Shown: positions 8,030 through 17,364 of the stretch, piece after piece | Layout: every line of letters begins with the position of its first letter | How positions within the stretch are numbered: the first letter of the stretch is position 1 | Assembly (NCBI RefSeq): GCF_003217475.1 | Contig: NZ_QJSP01000003.1 | Location: 248,001 to 312,000, forward strand | DNA: 64,000 nucleotides | DNA from: Williamsia limnetica | GTDB taxonomy: Bacteria; Actinomycetota; Actinomycetes; Mycobacteriales; Mycobacteriaceae | Direction: 5' to 3' | Translations under genes and position numbers: made by a program | The notes under the pieces: model-generated | What the model was told of the DNA's origin: nothing | The model's input: only the letters and a program-made list of their open reading frames with translations | Databases searched by the model: none

Positions 8030-9166
8030 TTGTCAGCCCGTGGAACGATCTCCGGTGGCGGCGCGCCAGCGCTCCCTTCGGCCCGAACCCGCGACGAGCT
8101 GTCGGCAGACATGCGACACGACGAGATCACCTCGATCATTCCCATCGAAGACTTCGGTCTCGAGGAGTATGCCGATGGACCGCTCACCGAATGGCGCAAC
8201 GAGTCCCTGACCACCAGCGGTCGCCGCCGCGCCGACCGTTCCGGAGCTCGCCGTTTCGACCGCGACGCCTATGACCAGCCCCGGCCGGCAGAGATCACGC
8301 AAGACATCGTCGTCGCCGAGATCGAGTTCGACGAGTACGCCCACGAGCATCCCTTTCAAATCCACGGTGCCGAGTTCGACGACTTCGAACCAGAGTCCGA
8401 AGAGCCGTTGTGGACTCCGCAGAAGCAACAATCCCCACGGCGTGGATCCGGCAAACATCGCATCGCGGCGCCGCCGCAGGCCCTCAAGGGGCGCGCCGCG
8501 CTGCTCGCGGTCGCCGCGGGCGCCGCAGTCGCAGCGGCAACAGGAAACTTCGCCCAGCCGGCCCAGGACAACCCCCAGCCGGCGACTCCTACGCCTGTAG
8601 CCGTCACCAACGGTGATACCGAAGGTCCGGCCGCCGGCATCGCGGGCGCGCCCGTACCGGCCAACATGGACACCTTCACGAGCCAGCTCGCCGAGGGTCA
8701 GGAGATCGCCGCGGCGAAGGCCCAGGCAGACGCCGCAGCTCGCGTCCCGCTGTTCGTCTCGCCCATTGCACCCGGCGCGTACACATTCACGTCCACCTAC
8801 GCGAACCGTTGGGGCTCGTTCCACGGTGGCATCGACATGGCTGCGCCCCTCGGGACGCCCATTCACGCCGCCACCGACGGCGAAGTGATCGACGCCGGTC
8901 CGGCCTCGGGATACGGCAACTGGGTGCAGATCAAGTCCGACGACGGCACCGTCACCATGTACGGCCACATGGCCTCGAGCGGCGTGCTGGTCACCAAGGG
9001 TCAAAAGGTCACCGCAGGGCAGATCATCGCGCTCGTCGGCAGTGAAGGCTTCTCCACCGGCCCGCACCTGCACTTCGAGGTCTGGAAGAACGGCACGATG
9101 AAGATCGACCCGGCGCCCTGGCTCGCCTCGCACGGCATCAGCCTCGCGTCATACACCGGCAGCTGA
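8030..9166 (+). CDS. M23 family metallopeptidase (LytM domain, Rv0950c-like)
   Basis: A 378-residue protein with a TTG start chosen for the AGAAAGG nine bases upstream. The first 150 residues are acidic and low in complexity, then an Ala-rich hydrophobic segment (about 155-175, ALLAVAAGAAVAAATG) acts as signal anchor. The C-terminal LytM domain (about 255-365) shows the zinc ligands in HGGIDMAAPLGTP and HLHFEVW plus YGHM. It probably cleaves, or regulates cleavage of, peptidoglycan stem peptides outside the membrane. The position between sucC and uvrD1 is conserved in mycobacteria. Confidence 0.9.
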   Translation: MSARGTISGGGAPALPSARTRDELSADMRHDEITSIIPIEDFGLEEYADGPLTEWRNESLTTSGRRRADRSGARRFDRDAYDQPRPAEITQDIVVAEIEFDEYAHEHPFQIHGAEFDDFEPESEEPLWTPQKQQSPRRGSGKHRIAAPPQALKGRAALLAVAAGAAVAAATGNFAQPAQDNPQPATPTPVAVTNGDTEGPAAGIAGAPVPANMDTFTSQLAEGQEIAAAKAQADAAARVPLFVSPIAPGAYTFTSTYANRWGSFHGGIDMAAPLGTPIHAATDGEVIDAGPASGYGNWVQIKSDDGTVTMYGHMASSGVLVTKGQKVTAGQIIALVGSEGFSTGPHLHFEVWKNGTMKIDPAPWLASHGISLASYTGS

Positions 9167-9180
9167 ACCAACTCCCTCAC

Positions 9181-9250
9181 ACACCCACCCGCTCCAGGCA
9201 AACCCACTTGCCGCAGCGGGTGGTTTTGCCTGGGACGGGTGGGTTTGTGG
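9181..9250. repeat. Nested palindrome between convergent genes, CCCACC motif
   Basis: The left arm ACCCACCCGCTCCAGGCAAA and a matching right arm (about 9226-9246) pair at roughly 18 of 20 positions. Inside them, CCCACT and GGGTGG form a second, weaker pair. The order motif-spacer-motif-loop-inverse-spacer-inverse is the one seen in the CGCTCCAC and CCTCCGAC elements, but with another motif. It sits between convergent genes (M23 peptidase and uvrD1) and may terminate both. Confidence 0.65.
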
Positions 9251-9261
9251 CTGTACTCCCG

Positions 9262-11778
9262 CTAGAGCTTCTCGACGGGTAGCCCACCCAGGGACATTAG
9301 GGTGATCCGGCCGGCGCTGCCGAAGTCGAACATCACCCGCTCGGTCGGTCCAGAACCTTCTTTGCCGACGACCTTGCCCATGCCGTACTTGGGGTGGGTT
9401 ACCCTATCCCCCACCTCGACGTGAATCTGCTTGTTACGCCCACGCGTCGGCGATCCGAACGAGTCCTGGCGTCGTGAGCCGCCGCCGAACGACCGCTGCT
9501 CACCGAAACCGCTACCGCTGAAGCCACGGCCGTTGTCACCGTAGTCACGACTGCCATCACTGGATCGACGACCCATGCTTCGCTTGGGTTCGGTGCGACG
9601 CCAATCGATGAGGTGCTGCGGAATCTCTTGCAAGAAGCGCGATTCCGGGTTCTGCATGGGCGTACCCCACGCCGAGCGCACCATCGCGCGACTCAGATAC
9701 AGCCGCTTGCGCGCGCGGGTGATACCCACGTAGGCGAGGCGGCGTTCCTCCGACAACTCGGCCGGGTCACCGAGGGCGCGCATGTGCGGGAACTGTCCGT
9801 CCTCCCAGCCGGTCACGAAGACCACCGGGAACTCGAGCCCCTTCGCCGTGTGCAGCGTCATCAACGTGACGACGCCCTCCTCGTCGTCGGGAACTTGGTC
9901 GGCGTCAGCGACCAGGGCAACACGCTCCAAAAACGCTGCGAGAGAACCCGGGTCGGGTTCACCTTCAGCTGCGGCGAGGCCATCCTCATCCAACTCCGCC
10001 TCCGGCTGCGTCTCCGCCGCAGCCGCTTCGGCGCTGAATTCCCGTGCCACCGAGATGAGTTCGTTGATGTTGTCCAGACGGGCGCCGTCTTGGGGGTCGG
10101 AGGAACCCTCGAGTTCGTAGCGATATCCGGTGCGCTCGGCAATGGCCTCCACCAGCTCGCCGATGTCGCCGGCTTCACTACCCGCGTCCACCGAAGCGAC
10201 GTCGGCGTCCGATGACCCCGCCGCACCGAAGCTGGACAGGAAGTCGTTGCGCAGGCCTTCGATCAGTTCCACAAAGCCTGAGATCTGTTTGACAGCACGG
10301 GTTCCCAACAGCGGAACCTTGCCGTCAGCGCCGTCGATGAGCGCCTGATAAAAGCTCGTCCCGGTATTCTCCGAGTGCACCGCCACACAGGCCTCCGCCC
10401 GGTCGCCGATACCGCGACGCGGGGTGTTGAGGATGCGGCGCAGGCTCACGGTGTCGTCCGGGTTGGCCACCGCACGCAGGTAGGCGACGATGTCGCGGAC
10501 CTCTTTGCGCTCGTAGAAGCGAACGCCACCGACCACCTTGTAGGGAATGCCGAGCCGGATGAACACCTCTTCCAGGGCGCGCGATGCGGTGTTGGTGCGG
10601 TAGAAGGCCGCGACGTCCGAGTACTTGAACTCACCTGTGTCGGAGAGCGCATCGATCTCGCGGGCGATGAACTGAGCCTCGTCGTGCTCGTTGTCGGCGA
10701 CGTACCCGACGATCAGCTCACCATCACCGCTGTCGGTCCACAGCTTCTTCTCCCGACGCCCGGCGTTGCGGGAGATCACCGCGTTGGCGGCCGACAGGAT
10801 GGTCTGGGTCGAACGGTAATTCTGTTCGAGCAGAATGGTTTCGGTGTCGGGGAAGTCGCGCTCGAACTCCTCGATGTTCCGGATGGTGGCACCGCGGAAC
10901 GCGTAGATGGACTGATCCGCGTCTCCGACCACGCAGAGTTCGGACGGGCTGACGTTGCCGACGCCACCGGTGCCGACGAGCTCCCGCACCAAGACGTACT
11001 GGGCGTGGTTGGTGTCCTGGTATTCGTCGACCAGCACGTGCCTGAACCGGCGCCGGTAATACTCGGCGACCTCGGGAAAAGCCTGCAGCAGTCCTACGGT
11101 CTCGCCGATCAGGTCGTCGAAGTCGAAGGCGTTCGCCGATCGCAGCCGCTGCTGGTACTGCCGGTAGATCTGCGCGATGGTCACCAGCGCAGGTTCGGCC
11201 TTCTCCTCCGCGTCCGCGATCGCGGCATCGGGGTCGACGAGTTCGTTCTTGTAGTTCGAGATCGCGATCGCGACACCACGCGGGCTGAACTTCTTGGGGT
11301 CCAGATCCAGGTCGCGCACGATCATCGACAGCAGGCGCTTGGAATCGTCCGCATCGTAGATCGAGAAGTTGGAGTTCATCCCGGCCAGCAGTGTCGCCTG
11401 GGCGCGCAGGATCCGGACGCAGGTGGAGTGGAACGTACTGACCCACATGCGATGCGCGCGCGGGCCCACCAGAGCGGCAACACGTTCTCGCATCTCGGCA
11501 GCGGCCTTGTTGGTGAAGGTGATGGCCAGCACCTGACCAGGGGTGACGTCGCGTTCGGCGAGCAGGTACGCGATGCGGCGGGTGAGGACTGCGGTCTTAC
11601 CCGAACCGGCACCGGCCACGATCAGCAGCGGCGACCCCGAGTGCAGGACGGCCGCCCGTTGCTGAGGATTGAGTCCATCGAGCAGTTCGCGAGCGCGACT
11701 CGACTCGGACTGGGGAGTGTCCTGCAGGTTTCCAGTGGCCATTCCCGGGAGCGCGGGGTGCGGAGCAGTGCTTTTCAT
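9262..11778 (-). CDS. uvrD1: ATP-dependent DNA helicase UvrD1/PcrA
   Basis: An 838-residue superfamily 1A helicase that unwinds DNA 3'-to-5' in nucleotide excision and double-strand-break repair. Walker A is AGAGSGKT, motif II contains VDEYQDTN, motif IV QNYRSTQ, and motif V region TLMTLHTAKGLEFPVVF. The C-terminus has a basic linker and a Tudor-like domain (VEVGDRVTHPKYGMGKVVG onward), typical of mycobacterial UvrD1, which binds Ku and RNA polymerase. An Asp/Glu-rich insert near residues 540-630 lengthens the protein beyond the usual 770 residues. It is transcribed away from the 11876 gene. Confidence 0.95.
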   Translation of the reverse strand: MKSTAPHPALPGMATGNLQDTPQSESSRARELLDGLNPQQRAAVLHSGSPLLIVAGAGSGKTAVLTRRIAYLLAERDVTPGQVLAITFTNKAAAEMRERVAALVGPRAHRMWVSTFHSTCVRILRAQATLLAGMNSNFSIYDADDSKRLLSMIVRDLDLDPKKFSPRGVAIAISNYKNELVDPDAAIADAEEKAEPALVTIAQIYRQYQQRLRSANAFDFDDLIGETVGLLQAFPEVAEYYRRRFRHVLVDEYQDTNHAQYVLVRELVGTGGVGNVSPSELCVVGDADQSIYAFRGATIRNIEEFERDFPDTETILLEQNYRSTQTILSAANAVISRNAGRREKKLWTDSGDGELIVGYVADNEHDEAQFIAREIDALSDTGEFKYSDVAAFYRTNTASRALEEVFIRLGIPYKVVGGVRFYERKEVRDIVAYLRAVANPDDTVSLRRILNTPRRGIGDRAEACVAVHSENTGTSFYQALIDGADGKVPLLGTRAVKQISGFVELIEGLRNDFLSSFGAAGSSDADVASVDAGSEAGDIGELVEAIAERTGYRYELEGSSDPQDGARLDNINELISVAREFSAEAAAAETQPEAELDEDGLAAAEGEPDPGSLAAFLERVALVADADQVPDDEEGVVTLMTLHTAKGLEFPVVFVTGWEDGQFPHMRALGDPAELSEERRLAYVGITRARKRLYLSRAMVRSAWGTPMQNPESRFLQEIPQHLIDWRRTEPKRSMGRRSSDGSRDYGDNGRGFSGSGFGEQRSFGGGSRRQDSFGSPTRGRNKQIHVEVGDRVTHPKYGMGKVVGKEGSGPTERVMFDFGSAGRITLMSLGGLPVEKL

Positions 11779-11875
11779 CGTGTTCCAAAGTTACCCGCTG
11801 ACCCCGACAGTTCCTCCATCACGGCGCGAAACCGGCATTCGGTAACATCAGCGCCACTCGAGCTGGGGGCTGACG

Positions 11876-13408
11876 ATGAGAAGCAAGGCACTACCGGGAG
11901 CGTTGCTGGGGGCAGCCGTCGTGGCCCTGGTCGCGGTGCTCGTGTTGATTTTTTTGCCACGCAGCGCCGACGGGACGGCCAGCGCCCCCGCGTCCGTCCT
12001 GGCCTACAAGTCGCTCACCGAGGTCGCGACCGCGTTCGCCGATCAGCCGGGCGCGAAATACACCGGGTCGGTCACCGCAGGCGACATGAAGATCAACCTC
12101 ACCGACGTCGAGGTCTCGGCCAGTGGGGATCTGCAGGGCCAGATCAAGGTCGGCGGCGAATCCGCTGAGATCATCGGCGTCAACGGACTTACCTACGCCA
12201 AGGGTTCGGCCAGCTTCTGGAAGAGCCAACTCGAAAAGCCCAAGATGAACTATGAGGCGGTCGCGAGCGGCTGGGCCAAGCTCGATCCCGCGACCTTCCC
12301 GAATCTGGGGTGGCTGCTGGCCTCACCCAACCTCGCCTTCGCCCTCTCCAACGACGAGGAAGCCGTGGACCTCGAGTCCGAGGGGCAGGCGATGGGACTC
12401 GTCGACACCCCTGACGGCCGCTTCCTACCGGCAGGCCTGCCCGATGTGATCGTCGAAGGCGACAGCACCTTCGTCTCCGGCGGCACCATGCGCGCCACCA
12501 CCGGACCCGACAAGATCCTGACGACCGTGAAGGGCCCGATCACCCAACCCGGCGGTGACCGGGTGGAGGTCGACGTCGCGGTGACGCCCATCGGGCCCAA
12601 CGAGATCGGCCGCCTGTACGACCGGATCGATGCTCAGGCCCAGACCCTCGCCCATATCCCGGCGCCCTACCTGAGCCCCGACTTCGCCGCCAGCGGATTC
12701 CGGCTCACGGTGTCGCCGTGCGCTCCGCCTGTGTGCGAGTACATCGTCACCTATGTCGCCAGAACGCCCAACGCGACGCAACCCGGGTCCATCACGGTGG
12801 TCGGCGACATGACACTGACCCTCAACGATCGCCCCGTCGGCGGCACCTGCACACGTACCGTCACGGTTCCGCTCAACGGCCAGGCCGAGACCCGCTGCCC
12901 CTTCACCGTCCCCAACGAGGACGGCACCCTCAAAGGCGATGTGGCATATGTGTTCACCGCCTATGTCGATCAGGACCCCACTGTCCTGACACGCGCCCTC
13001 GCCGCCAACGAGCAGATCTCCACCGCCGAAGCCCAGGGCACCTGGACCCCGACCGGTTTCAAAGGCGACGTCGCTGCCAGGGACTACAACCTGCAGGTGA
13101 CGGGCGCACCGTCGACGTACACCTACGTCGTGAACGACGCGGCCTTCGACGGACGTGCACCCGACGGCACCCTGCTGATGACGTTCGGGCCGGGTTACTC
13201 CCAACACATCGGCGCAGATGACGCACTCGACCCGGGCTGGGAGGCAACCGATGCTCTCGTCGAGACCGCGCGCGCACAGATCAGCGCGTCGAAGTCGACC
13301 CCTGTGCGCTGGGTGTTCGCGGAGCAGGACTCGGCCGACGCCGTCGCGAAAACACTGCAGGACAACGGGGTACGGGGTATCGACATCGTCCACCTACCGC
13401 CCGCCTAG
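11876..13408 (+). CDS. Secreted or membrane-anchored protein, function unknown
   Basis: A 510-residue protein with one N-terminal hydrophobic segment (residues about 7-27, GALLGAAVVALVAVLVLIFL), then an extracytoplasmic body. Residues about 45-130 loosely resemble LppX/LprG-type lipid-binding lipoproteins, but there is no lipobox Cys. A middle Cys-containing region (CAPPVC, then CTRTVT and RCPF) may form disulfides. The last 35 residues (VRWVFAEQDSADAVAKTLQ then GIDIVHLPPA) recall the ends of restriction-endonuclease-fold toxin domains; this is weak. It ends directly against the convergent gene at 13409, with no spacer. Confidence 0.6.
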   Translation: MRSKALPGALLGAAVVALVAVLVLIFLPRSADGTASAPASVLAYKSLTEVATAFADQPGAKYTGSVTAGDMKINLTDVEVSASGDLQGQIKVGGESAEIIGVNGLTYAKGSASFWKSQLEKPKMNYEAVASGWAKLDPATFPNLGWLLASPNLAFALSNDEEAVDLESEGQAMGLVDTPDGRFLPAGLPDVIVEGDSTFVSGGTMRATTGPDKILTTVKGPITQPGGDRVEVDVAVTPIGPNEIGRLYDRIDAQAQTLAHIPAPYLSPDFAASGFRLTVSPCAPPVCEYIVTYVARTPNATQPGSITVVGDMTLTLNDRPVGGTCTRTVTVPLNGQAETRCPFTVPNEDGTLKGDVAYVFTAYVDQDPTVLTRALAANEQISTAEAQGTWTPTGFKGDVAARDYNLQVTGAPSTYTYVVNDAAFDGRAPDGTLLMTFGPGYSQHIGADDALDPGWEATDALVETARAQISASKSTPVRWVFAEQDSADAVAKTLQDNGVRGIDIVHLPPA

Positions 13409-15250
13409 TCACGGCACGCGCACCACTTCCCCGATGCGCGCGGAGCCGATGTGCAGGGCCAGCCCCGGCGTCCTCGGGCGGACCTGCAGCTCGGTGCCCG
13501 CGCCGGAGAGTTGGACGTACACCGAATGCAATCCGGCCCGGACCGGGACCGTCACCGGCTCGCCGCCCGCCAACCCGACCACCAACTCTCCGTCGGTGTT
13601 GGCGCAGTAAGGCAGGGCCACCGTCCACAGCCACTCGAGCAGCGGCCCGTCCAGACCGATCGACACCGGCCCGGTGACCTCAGGCCGGTCGCACGCACCG
13701 TCCCCGGCCTCAGTGGAGCGTCGTTGGGTCACCTCCGCGGGGGCGAGGTCCCCGTTGTCGTCGAGCACCTGCAGCTTGTCGGTCCACTCACCGAACTCCG
13801 GGCGCTCGGAGAGTCCACCGAACACCTTGCTCACCTGGTTGTAGGGATACGCCACCGGGAGCAGCACCAGCAACGGGAGCGGATGGTCGACCATCGGGGT
13901 GTCCTTCGCTGCCGCGAGCGACGTTCGAGCGTTCGACAGGTAGTTGGCGGTGGGATCATTGCGCCACTCATCGGAGAACCTGACTGTCGAGACGAGTGAA
14001 CTGGCGATGAAGGCGAGGGTGGCCACCACCGCGACCGGACGAACCCACCGCGACCCGACACCGGAGATCTCAGATGCTTGCATCCTGCGTGGGGCCGCCA
14101 GGATCAGCGCGGCGCCCACCGCGATGATCAAGGCACTGTCGGGCAGATAGCGCAGTGTCTGCGCGAGTTCGAGCGCGGTGTTCTCGCTGGTACGGCTCCA
14201 CAGCAGCGGAAGTTGCAGCACGGCGACGTAGCCGATCACCGCGCCGATCACCCAGCCTGAACGGCGCCTGGAGTACAGCGCGTATCCGATGCCGCCGATG
14301 ACCACGAGCCAGCCGGCGGCGATGAGCCACCACGACGAGAACCCCATCGGCGGGCTGGGGATCCAACGCTCCCACTCCCAGGGACCGCCGACCGATGCCG
14401 GGACCAGTCCGTTGTTGATCGACCGCCACACCAGCGCAATCGTCTGACTGATCGAGTGTTCGCCCGCGGTGGCCGAGGTCAACGTCAGATACCCCACGGC
14501 CCATACGGCCGTGATGGTCACCAGAGCGATCCAGAGCTCGCGTGCTGCGCGCCAGGCCGACAGCAGCGCGGCCCGCGCTCCGCGCTCGTCGGCGAGCAGA
14601 CACCAGAGAAAAGCTGTCGCCGCCGCCACCGGCAGGATCAGCACGGACTTCTCGAAAAACGCCAGCGCCACCACGAACACCACGAGCGAACGGATGATCA
14701 CGCGGCGCCGGTCCACCCCACCCCGGCACAGGAGAACCACGTCGGCCGCCACCACCGCCATACCGATCTGCAGGGGCAACGTGTTGAGGCCTGCGGCCCA
14801 CCAGTTGTAGGCGGGCACGGTCATCGGGGTGAAGAGGTAGAACGCAAACGGCACCAGCACAGCGGGCCGGTATCTCCCGACGATGACGATCAACAGCCGC
14901 AACACCGCCAGGGAGGCGAGCAGCTGGCCGACCACCAACGTGATTGCGGGTACCACCCAGTTCAGCGGAGCGATCTCCGTGGTGATGCCTGCGACGAGAA
15001 ACGCTGCGGGCATGAGATGCCCGTCGTGGTCGTGCATGAGGAAGTCCCACGAGAAGATCGACCCGTCCGAGGCCCGGCCGATGATGATGAGGTCATCCCA
15101 GTAGAAGTTGCCCCGGACCACCAACCACGAGCGGACTGCGAGCTGGATGGCGATCAGGCCCAGCGCCACCGGAATCACCCACCGCGCCGTCGACGGCAAC
15201 GCACCAGCCGCCGGGGCGGCCGGTGACACCGTGGAGCCGGTCGGTGACAC
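13409..15250 (-). CDS. Polytopic membrane protein, GT-C glycosyltransferase-like
   Basis: A 613-residue protein with about ten transmembrane segments and a C-terminal soluble domain of about 170 residues. An acidic FYWDDLIIIGRAS motif follows the first helix, the place where GT-C fold glycosyltransferases carry their catalytic Asp; the GT-C assignment rests on this layout only. Such enzymes use polyprenyl-linked sugars on the outer face of the membrane. GTG start with AAGGAG six bases upstream. It is transcribed away from chorismate mutase and abuts the 13408 stop of the previous gene. Confidence 0.6.
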   Translation of the reverse strand: MSPTGSTVSPAAPAAGALPSTARWVIPVALGLIAIQLAVRSWLVVRGNFYWDDLIIIGRASDGSIFSWDFLMHDHDGHLMPAAFLVAGITTEIAPLNWVVPAITLVVGQLLASLAVLRLLIVIVGRYRPAVLVPFAFYLFTPMTVPAYNWWAAGLNTLPLQIGMAVVAADVVLLCRGGVDRRRVIIRSLVVFVVALAFFEKSVLILPVAAATAFLWCLLADERGARAALLSAWRAARELWIALVTITAVWAVGYLTLTSATAGEHSISQTIALVWRSINNGLVPASVGGPWEWERWIPSPPMGFSSWWLIAAGWLVVIGGIGYALYSRRRSGWVIGAVIGYVAVLQLPLLWSRTSENTALELAQTLRYLPDSALIIAVGAALILAAPRRMQASEISGVGSRWVRPVAVVATLAFIASSLVSTVRFSDEWRNDPTANYLSNARTSLAAAKDTPMVDHPLPLLVLLPVAYPYNQVSKVFGGLSERPEFGEWTDKLQVLDDNGDLAPAEVTQRRSTEAGDGACDRPEVTGPVSIGLDGPLLEWLWTVALPYCANTDGELVVGLAGGEPVTVPVRAGLHSVYVQLSGAGTELQVRPRTPGLALHIGSARIGEVVRVP

Positions 15251-15373
15251 TCACCGCTCCTTTCTGTGCAGTCTCGGGGGAACAGCGACGCAACAGTAAA
15301 AGAGTGCCGTAGCTCGCCGATGCATCGGACCACTCTTACCAGTGGCCCCACCTCGCGTGGCACACTTGGGCCC

Positions 15374-15682
15374 GTGACTGCTGACCAGCCAATCGATCTG
15401 TCCGGGCTCAATCTGGGCTCTGACGTGGGCGATATCCCCGAAGACATCGAAGAGTTGCGCTCCGAGATCGACCGTGTCGATGCGATCATCCTGGCGGCGA
15501 TCAAGCGGCGCACCGCAGTCTCGAAAAAGGTCGGCCAGACTCGGATGGCTACCGGCGGACCCCGGTTGGTCCACAGCCGCGAGATGAAGGTCCTCGACCG
15601 TTTCAGCGAGCTGGGCCAAGAAGGTCACACACTGGCCATGCTGCTGCTCCGCCTTGGTCGCGGCCCTCTCGGTCGTCAGTGA
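15374..15682 (+). CDS. Chorismate mutase, AroQ delta class (Rv0948c-like)
   Basis: A 102-residue all-helical enzyme from the GTG at 15374. It converts chorismate to prephenate for Phe/Tyr synthesis. Segments ELRSEIDRVDAIILAAIKRR, RMATGGPRLVHSREMKV and the C-terminal LLLRLGRGPLG closely follow M. tuberculosis Rv0948c, whose C-terminus contacts DAHP synthase for activation. A longer ORF from 15266 is rejected: the length matches the 105-residue homologue, and the GTG lies 7 bases after CACACT, fitting a leaderless start. It keeps its conserved place near uvrD1 and pgi. Confidence 0.92.
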   Translation: MTADQPIDLSGLNLGSDVGDIPEDIEELRSEIDRVDAIILAAIKRRTAVSKKVGQTRMATGGPRLVHSREMKVLDRFSELGQEGHTLAMLLLRLGRGPLGRQ

Positions 15683-15703
15683 CACGAAGAGCAACACCAC
15701 AAA

Positions 15704-15760
15704 CGTCCCCGTGTGCGGCCGCCGAGGGCTATCTGCCCTTCGGCACCGCACACGGGGACG
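15704..15760. terminator. Long hairpin between convergent genes
   Basis: A perfect 15-bp outer stem (CGTCCCCGTGTGCGG, 15704-15718, with 15746-15760) continues into an inner stem GCCGAGGGC/GCCCTTCGGC with one bulge. It lies between chorismate mutase and the MFS gene, both of which end toward it, so a bidirectional terminator is the likely role. Confidence 0.8.
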
Positions 15761-15793
15761 AATTCGGTGCGCTGTCGTTGTAAAACGGTCCGG

Positions 15794-17275
15794 TCAGCTC
15801 TCCGACCGCTGCATCAGCACACCGACGACAACCGCCGCGGCCAGCACCGCGACGGATGCGACCAGGAGCGCAGACTGCATGCCGCTCGCGAAGGCGACGT
15901 CGGCATGGGCGGCGATCTGACCGCCTGCATGTGAGGCACCCGCAAACGACTCCTTCGCCTTCGCCAGCATGTCCGCGGGGACGCCGGGCAGTTCGAGATT
16001 GCTGCGGTACCCCTGGGTCAGCACGCTGCCGAGAACTGCGATACCGAGTGCGCCGCCGACCTCGCGGGACAGATCGTTCATCGCCGATGCGACACCCTGT
16101 TGCGCCATCGGGAGTGCACCGGTGATGGCACTGGTGGCCGGTGTCATGGCGGTACCCATCCCGATACCGAGCGGTATCAGTCCGGCCAGCAACAGCCAGT
16201 ACGAACTGTCGACGTCGAGCTGCGAGAGCACGAGCAGGCCTGCCGACACCAGAACCAGGCCGGCGACGCACACCGGACGCGAACCGAACTTCTCGGTCAG
16301 TCGAGGTGAGATGCGAGCTGACGGGATCATCACGGCGGCCATCGGGAGCATCGACACCGCGGAGATCAGCGGCGAGTCGCCGCGCACCAACTGCAAGTAC
16401 TGCAGCACCACGAAGATGAAGCCGAAGAACGCGAAGAACTGCATGAAGATCGAGAGACTGCCCGCGCTCAGCCCTCGGTGGGCGAAGATCCGGGGGTTGA
16501 GCATCGGATTCTTGGTGCGAAGTTCGAACAGGATGAACACTGCCAGGATCACCAGGCCGCCGACGATGCCGATCAGGGTCCGGCCGCTGAGCCACCCGGC
16601 TTCAGGCGCTTCGATGATCGAGTAGACGACCACGACCAGACCTGCGACAGACAGCGCGGCGCCGATCAGGTCGAGCTTGGGTGCGGATGCATCGGCGGAC
16701 TCCGGGACCACCCGCCACGCCGCGACGATGGCCACCGCTGCCAGTGCCACGTTCAACCCGAACACAGAACGCCACGAGAAGAACTCGAGCAACGTTCCCG
16801 ACGCGAGAATTCCCAGGATCGCGCTGCCGCCCGCGACCCCCGCCCAGACTCCGACGGCTTGGGGCCGTTTGTTGTCCGGGAACGTGCTGGTGATGGTCGA
16901 CAGCGTGGCGGGCATGACCAGGGCCGCACCGACACCCATCACCCCGCGCAACCCGATGAGCTCGGACGCCGAATCCGCGGTCATCGCCGCGATCGAAGCG
17001 ATCCCGAAGATCGCCAGCCCGGTGAGCAATGTCTTGCGACGGCCGTAGCGGTCGCCGATCGCCCCGGCCGGCAGCAGCAGCGACGCAAAGACCAGCGAGT
17101 AGGCGTCGATGATCCACGACAGCTGGGTCTGACTCGCGTGAGTCGACCTCGCGATGTCGGGCAGGGCGACGTTCAGCGACGACATCGCAGCGACCACCGC
17201 CGCAAGGGCGAGGCACACCACGACCATCACGGCGCGCGTGTTGATCGGCTTCTGGGTGGTGGGAGGGGTGGTCAT
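15794..17275 (-). CDS. MFS drug exporter, DHA2 (14-TM) family
   Basis: A 493-residue transporter with about 14 hydrophobic segments. Motif A appears as GAIGDRYGRRKTLLTG between helices 2 and 3, and motif C-type glycines in GVMGVGAALVMPATLS. Members such as LfrA and QacA use the proton gradient to export cationic drugs and dyes. It is divergent from a TetR gene with an operator-like palindrome (17316-17333) between the two starts, so repression by that TetR and induction by a substrate are likely. The substrate is unknown. Confidence 0.9.
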   Translation of the reverse strand: MTTPPTTQKPINTRAVMVVVCLALAAVVAAMSSLNVALPDIARSTHASQTQLSWIIDAYSLVFASLLLPAGAIGDRYGRRKTLLTGLAIFGIASIAAMTADSASELIGLRGVMGVGAALVMPATLSTITSTFPDNKRPQAVGVWAGVAGGSAILGILASGTLLEFFSWRSVFGLNVALAAVAIVAAWRVVPESADASAPKLDLIGAALSVAGLVVVVYSIIEAPEAGWLSGRTLIGIVGGLVILAVFILFELRTKNPMLNPRIFAHRGLSAGSLSIFMQFFAFFGFIFVVLQYLQLVRGDSPLISAVSMLPMAAVMIPSARISPRLTEKFGSRPVCVAGLVLVSAGLLVLSQLDVDSSYWLLLAGLIPLGIGMGTAMTPATSAITGALPMAQQGVASAMNDLSREVGGALGIAVLGSVLTQGYRSNLELPGVPADMLAKAKESFAGASHAGGQIAAHADVAFASGMQSALLVASVAVLAAAVVVGVLMQRSES

Positions 17276-17315
17276 GGCAGATCCTTCGGAGTGAACCCGG
17301 CTTGGTTGGAGTGTC

Positions 17316-17333
17316 GTTCTAATGATTTAGAAC
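17316..17333. promoter_or_regulatory. TetR-type operator GTTCTAA-N4-TTAGAAC
   Basis: A perfect 7-bp inverted repeat with a 4-bp spacer lies 40 bases from the MFS start and 31 from the TetR start. This is the expected site for autoregulation and control of the exporter. A TACACT box (17353-17358) six bases before the TetR ATG suggests a leaderless promoter that the bound repressor would block. Confidence 0.75.
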
Positions 17334-17364
17334 GTCTTTCCAAAGCATGGCATACACTGGTCAC

